From contig CABUXV010000031.1 in assembly GCA_902495595.1 (NCBI GenBank), forward strand, positions 1-26,135: a DNA stretch of 26,135 bases. Direction: 5' to 3'. Origin of the DNA: an uncultured Eubacterium sp. (GTDB lineage: Bacteria > Bacillota > Clostridia > Peptostreptococcales > Anaerovoracaceae). This document shows positions 23,148 through 26,135 of this stretch, piece after piece; positions within the stretch are counted from its first letter, which is position 1; the number at the start of each line of letters is the position of its first letter. Made by a program: the position numbers and the translations under genes. Under the pieces are notes generated by a model. It ran no database searches. It saw only the letters and a list, made by a program, of their open reading frames with translations, and was not told where the DNA came from.

Positions 23148-23159
23148 GAGGTGCGGAAA

Positions 23160-25046
23160 ATGGTAAAAACCGTTGCAGATATAGATAAAATAAGAAAAAG
23201 TAAACACGATGACCTTATGATTCGTATAGACCCCAATGCGCAGCCCACAAAGACAGGCGGAAAAATGCACGTAATGGTCTGCGGAGGAACCGGATGTACA
23301 TCTTCAAGCTCCATGAAAATAATAGAAGGTCTTGAAGAACTCATAAGAGCAAATAAAATGCAGGATGATGTAAAAGTCATAAAGACAGGCTGTTTCGGAC
23401 TCTGCGCTGAAGGACCTATCGTTATGATGTACCCTGAACACATAATGTATACTCTGGTTCAGCCGGAGGACGTAAACGAAATATTCGACAGCCATATTAA
23501 AAACGGTGAACCTGTAAGAAGACTTCTTGCAGGAGATAAGGAAGCGGATAAAATAGAAAACGCTCTTGAAAACGTAGAGTTCTTCTCAAGGCAGATGCGT
23601 ATAGCGCTTAGAAACTGCGGAGCTATAAACCCGGAAGAAATAGATGAGTACATAGCGAGAGACGGATATAAGGCTCTCGAAAAAGTAATAACGGAAATGG
23701 ATCCCGATGATGTAATAGACGTTATAAAAGCGTCCCAGCTTCGCGGAAGAGGCGGCGGCGGATTTCCTACAGGAGTAAAATGGAGTTTTGCAGCGGCTCA
23801 GCAGATAGCTGATAAATACGTCTGCTGCAATGCCGACGAAGGTGATCCGGGTGCATTTATGGACCGGTCCGTTCTTGAAGGCGACCCGCACTCGCTCATA
23901 GAGGCCATGGCTATTGCAGGATATGCCATAGGAGCTAAACAGGGATATGTATATGTACGCGCGGAATATCCTATTGCGGTAGAAAGGCTTTCCATAGCCA
24001 TAAAACAGGCTCAGGAATATGGTCTTTTAGGAGATAATATTTTAGGCAAAGGCTTTGAATTCAACCTTGAAATAAGACTTGGGGCAGGCGCATTCGTATG
24101 CGGAGAGGAAACTGCTCTTATGACTTCCGTCGAAGGCAAGAGAGGAGAACCTAAACCAAGACCCCCGTTCCCTGCTGTAAAAGGTCTTTTCGGACAGCCG
24201 ACAGTTTTGAACAACGTCGAAACTTACGCAAACATTCCTATGATAATTTTAAACGGAGCTGAATGGTTCACAAACATAGGTACGGAAAAATCAAAGGGAA
24301 CAAAAGTATTTGCCGTAGGAGGAAAGATAAACAACACAGGTCTTGTTGAGATTCCTATGGGAACAACTTTAAGAGAAATCATATACGATATAGGCGGCGG
24401 AGTTCCAAATGGAAAAGAGTTTAAGGCAGCCCAGACAGGAGGTCCCTCAGGAGGATGTATTCCTGCTTCGGAATTAGATACACCTATAGATTACGATTCA
24501 CTGATAGCGCTGGGTTCGATGATGGGTTCCGGCGGACTCATCGTAATGGATGAAGATACGTGTATGGTAGACCTTGCAAAGTTTTTCCTGGAATTTACCG
24601 TAGACGAATCCTGCGGAAAATGTCCTCCTTGCAGAATAGGCACCAAGCGAATGCTTGAAATAGTAACGAGAATAACGGAGGGAAAGGGCGAAATAGAAGA
24701 CCTTGAAAAGCTGGAGATTCTGGCAAAGAATATCAAAGCGGCAGCTCTCTGCGGACTCGGTCAGACAGCTCCGAATCCGGTGCTTTCCACCATGAAATAC
24801 TTTAAAGATGAATACATGGCTCACGTAGTGGATAAAAAATGTCCTGCGGGAGTATGCAAATCCATGGTGAAATTCATCATTGATACAGATACATGCAAAC
24901 GCTGCAGCATTTGTAAGAAAGGATGTCCTACCAATGCAATCAGCGGAGACAAGAACACTCCATTCGTTATCGATCAGGATAAATGCGTTAAGTGCGGAGT
25001 TTGTATGGAAAAATGTCCATTCAAATCCATACTTAAGAATGCGTAG
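23160..25046 (+). CDS. hydB: NADH-linked [FeFe]-hydrogenase subunit HydB (NuoF-like flavoprotein)
   Basis: The 628-residue subunit has an N-terminal [2Fe-2S] thioredoxin-like domain with Cys41, Cys46, Cys78 and Cys82. The NuoF core follows, with the FMN/NADH-binding GRGGGGFPTG at 196-205 and NADEGDPGAFMDR at about 224-236. The N3-type [4Fe-4S] motif ESCGKCPPCRIGT lies at about 482-494. An additional C-terminal pair of [4Fe-4S] clusters (CKRCSICKKGC and CVKCGVCMEKC) follows. This extended layout is that of HydB/HndC from bifurcating hydrogenases rather than complex I. The start is the ATG at 23160 with AGGAGG 8 nt upstream; a GTG at 23151 overlaps that site. It is the probable site of NAD+ reduction or oxidation and electron bifurcation. 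Confidence 0.94.
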   Translation: MVKTVADIDKIRKSKHDDLMIRIDPNAQPTKTGGKMHVMVCGGTGCTSSSSMKIIEGLEELIRANKMQDDVKVIKTGCFGLCAEGPIVMMYPEHIMYTLVQPEDVNEIFDSHIKNGEPVRRLLAGDKEADKIENALENVEFFSRQMRIALRNCGAINPEEIDEYIARDGYKALEKVITEMDPDDVIDVIKASQLRGRGGGGFPTGVKWSFAAAQQIADKYVCCNADEGDPGAFMDRSVLEGDPHSLIEAMAIAGYAIGAKQGYVYVRAEYPIAVERLSIAIKQAQEYGLLGDNILGKGFEFNLEIRLGAGAFVCGEETALMTSVEGKRGEPKPRPPFPAVKGLFGQPTVLNNVETYANIPMIILNGAEWFTNIGTEKSKGTKVFAVGGKINNTGLVEIPMGTTLREIIYDIGGGVPNGKEFKAAQTGGPSGGCIPASELDTPIDYDSLIALGSMMGSGGLIVMDEDTCMVDLAKFFLEFTVDESCGKCPPCRIGTKRMLEIVTRITEGKGEIEDLEKLEILAKNIKAAALCGLGQTAPNPVLSTMKYFKDEYMAHVVDKKCPAGVCKSMVKFIIDTDTCKRCSICKKGCPTNAISGDKNTPFVIDQDKCVKCGVCMEKCPFKSILKNA

Positions 25047-25062
25047 GAAGGAGGTTTCTTAA

Positions 25063-26135
25063 ATGAATAAAGTAAGCATGAGCATAGACGGTATCAAACT
25101 TTACGTACCGGAAAGCTATACTATATTGCAGGCAGCCAAAGAGGTGAATATCAACATACCTACCCTTTGTTTCCTAAAGGAAGTCAATGAGGTAGGATGC
25201 TGCAGAATGTGTATTGTGGAAGTAAAAGGAGCGAAAGCGCTGCAGGCTGCCTGCGTACATCCTGTGGCGGAGGGTATGGAAGTTTTTACCCATACGCCAA
25301 GAGTAATGGAAGCGAGAAAAGTAAATCTTGAGCTTATACTTTCAAATCATAATTCAAGATGTCAGACATGCACAAGAAGCTGGCTGGACTGTGAACTTCA
25401 AGCGCTGGCAAATAAACTTTCAGTAGAAACAGTACGTTTTGAGGGAGAGCAGAAAAGGCTTCCTCTCGATATAGGTCCGTCCATAGTAAGAGACCCCAAT
25501 AAATGCATACTGTGCAGAAGATGCGTAAGCGTATGCAAGAATATACAGTCCGTAGGCGTTATAGATGCTGTAAACAGAGGATTCAACACGCAGATATCAT
25601 CGCCTTTCAGTATGCCTCTTTCGGAAACTCCGTGTGTAAACTGCGGACAGTGTATAAACTACTGTCCTGTAGGGGCTCTTCACGAAAAGAGCGATGTGGA
25701 CAGAGTCTGGGAAGCTATACATGACCCTAAAAAGCATGTTATCGCTCAAACTGCACCTGCCGTAAGGGTAGCGCTCGGTGAAGAATTCAGAATGCCTATA
25801 GGAACCCCTGTTACGGGAAAAATGGTTACGTCATTGAAGATGCTCGGATTTGATAAGGTATTTGATACTGATACGGGAGCAGACCTTACTATCATGGAAG
25901 AGGGAGCAGAGCTGATAGACAGAATAAGAGGAGGCGGCAAACTGCCGCTCATAACTTCATGTTCTCCGGGATGGATAAAGTTCTGCGAACATAATTTCCC
26001 TGATATGCTGGATAATCTTTCTTCCTGCAAATCACCGCACCAGATGTTCGGAGCTGTGCTGAAAACATACTATGCGGAGAAAAACGGCATAGACCCTGAA
26101 GATATATTTGTCGTTTCAGTCATGCCTTGTACCGC
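25063..26135 (+). CDS. hydA: [FeFe] hydrogenase catalytic subunit HydA (3'-truncated by window end)
   Basis: About 357 residues are visible before the sequence ends. Domains in order are an N-terminal [2Fe-2S] ferredoxin (Cys36, a Cys at 46 or 47, Cys50 and Cys64); a His-Cys3 [4Fe-4S] site (His96, Cys100, Cys103, Cys110); two [4Fe-4S] clusters (Cys148/151/154/158 and Cys191/194/197/201); and the start of the H-cluster domain. That domain shows L1 TSCSPGW at 298-304 and L2 MPC at 354-356; the L3 motif lies beyond the window. This is the CpI-like modular layout found in trimeric NAD-linked hydrogenases that couple NADH and reduced ferredoxin to hydrogen. The ATG has AGGAAGGAGG upstream and follows hydB by 16 bp. 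L1 has Ser where CpI has its second Cys. Confidence 0.95.
   Translation, partial: MNKVSMSIDGIKLYVPESYTILQAAKEVNINIPTLCFLKEVNEVGCCRMCIVEVKGAKALQAACVHPVAEGMEVFTHTPRVMEARKVNLELILSNHNSRCQTCTRSWLDCELQALANKLSVETVRFEGEQKRLPLDIGPSIVRDPNKCILCRRCVSVCKNIQSVGVIDAVNRGFNTQISSPFSMPLSETPCVNCGQCINYCPVGALHEKSDVDRVWEAIHDPKKHVIAQTAPAVRVALGEEFRMPIGTPVTGKMVTSLKMLGFDKVFDTDTGADLTIMEEGAELIDRIRGGGKLPLITSCSPGWIKFCEHNFPDMLDNLSSCKSPHQMFGAVLKTYYAEKNGIDPEDIFVVSVMPCT

Overview
This window is a replication-origin segment from the chromosome of a low-GC, anaerobic, clostridia-type Firmicute (Bacillota). The evidence is the gene order rpmH-rnpA-yidD-yidC-jag-mnmE-mnmG-rsmG-noc-soj-spo0J on one side and dnaA-dnaN-recF-gyrB-gyrA on the other, AGGAGG-type ribosome binding sites, strong use of AGA and ATA codons, consensus Firmicute parS and DnaA-box sequences, and a three-gene NAD-linked [FeFe]-hydrogenase locus. 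The genus cannot be fixed from this sequence alone.

Layout. All genes left of about 10.3 kb lie on the minus strand and all genes right of 10.56 kb lie on the plus strand, so transcription runs away from the origin in both directions. The origin is bipartite. DnaA boxes lie upstream of dnaA (10373-10520). A second cluster between dnaA and dnaN (12015-12086) runs straight into a GC-rich spacer, DnaA-trio-like triplets and an AT-rich unwinding region.

Left arm (minus strand). A consensus promoter drives rpmH, followed by an attenuator-like terminator and then rnpA, yidD, yidC and jag. A terminator separates these from mnmE-mnmG-rsmG (tRNA and rRNA modification), in which rsmG carries an apparent one-base frameshift in an A7 run. 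Another terminator precedes noc. A perfect 38-bp palindrome containing parS separates noc from soj-spo0J. A second, near-consensus parS lies between spo0J and a SprT-like metalloprotein gene. A strong terminator follows, and the window begins inside a structured direct-repeat element.

Right arm (plus strand). dnaA is followed by oriC, then dnaN and recF, which nearly touch. A hairpin region and a good sigma-A promoter precede gyrB-gyrA-trpS. After a terminator comes a monocistronic thioredoxin-reductase-like flavoprotein with an AhpF-like redox module fused at its C-terminus. The gap of about 680 bp that follows holds four regularly spaced palindromes (period 72-73 bp) and a pair of direct repeats resembling transposon-end sequence. 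Last comes hydC-hydB-hydA, probably an electron-bifurcating or NAD-linked [FeFe] hydrogenase, with hydA cut off by the window end.

The genes together cover replication initiation and elongation, origin segregation and nucleoid occlusion, supercoiling, membrane insertion, RNA processing and modification, and the start of a redox/hydrogen metabolism block. The most unusual items are the palindrome array, the parS-terminator palindrome, the rsmG frameshift, the reversed AhpF-type fusion and the repeat element at the left edge.
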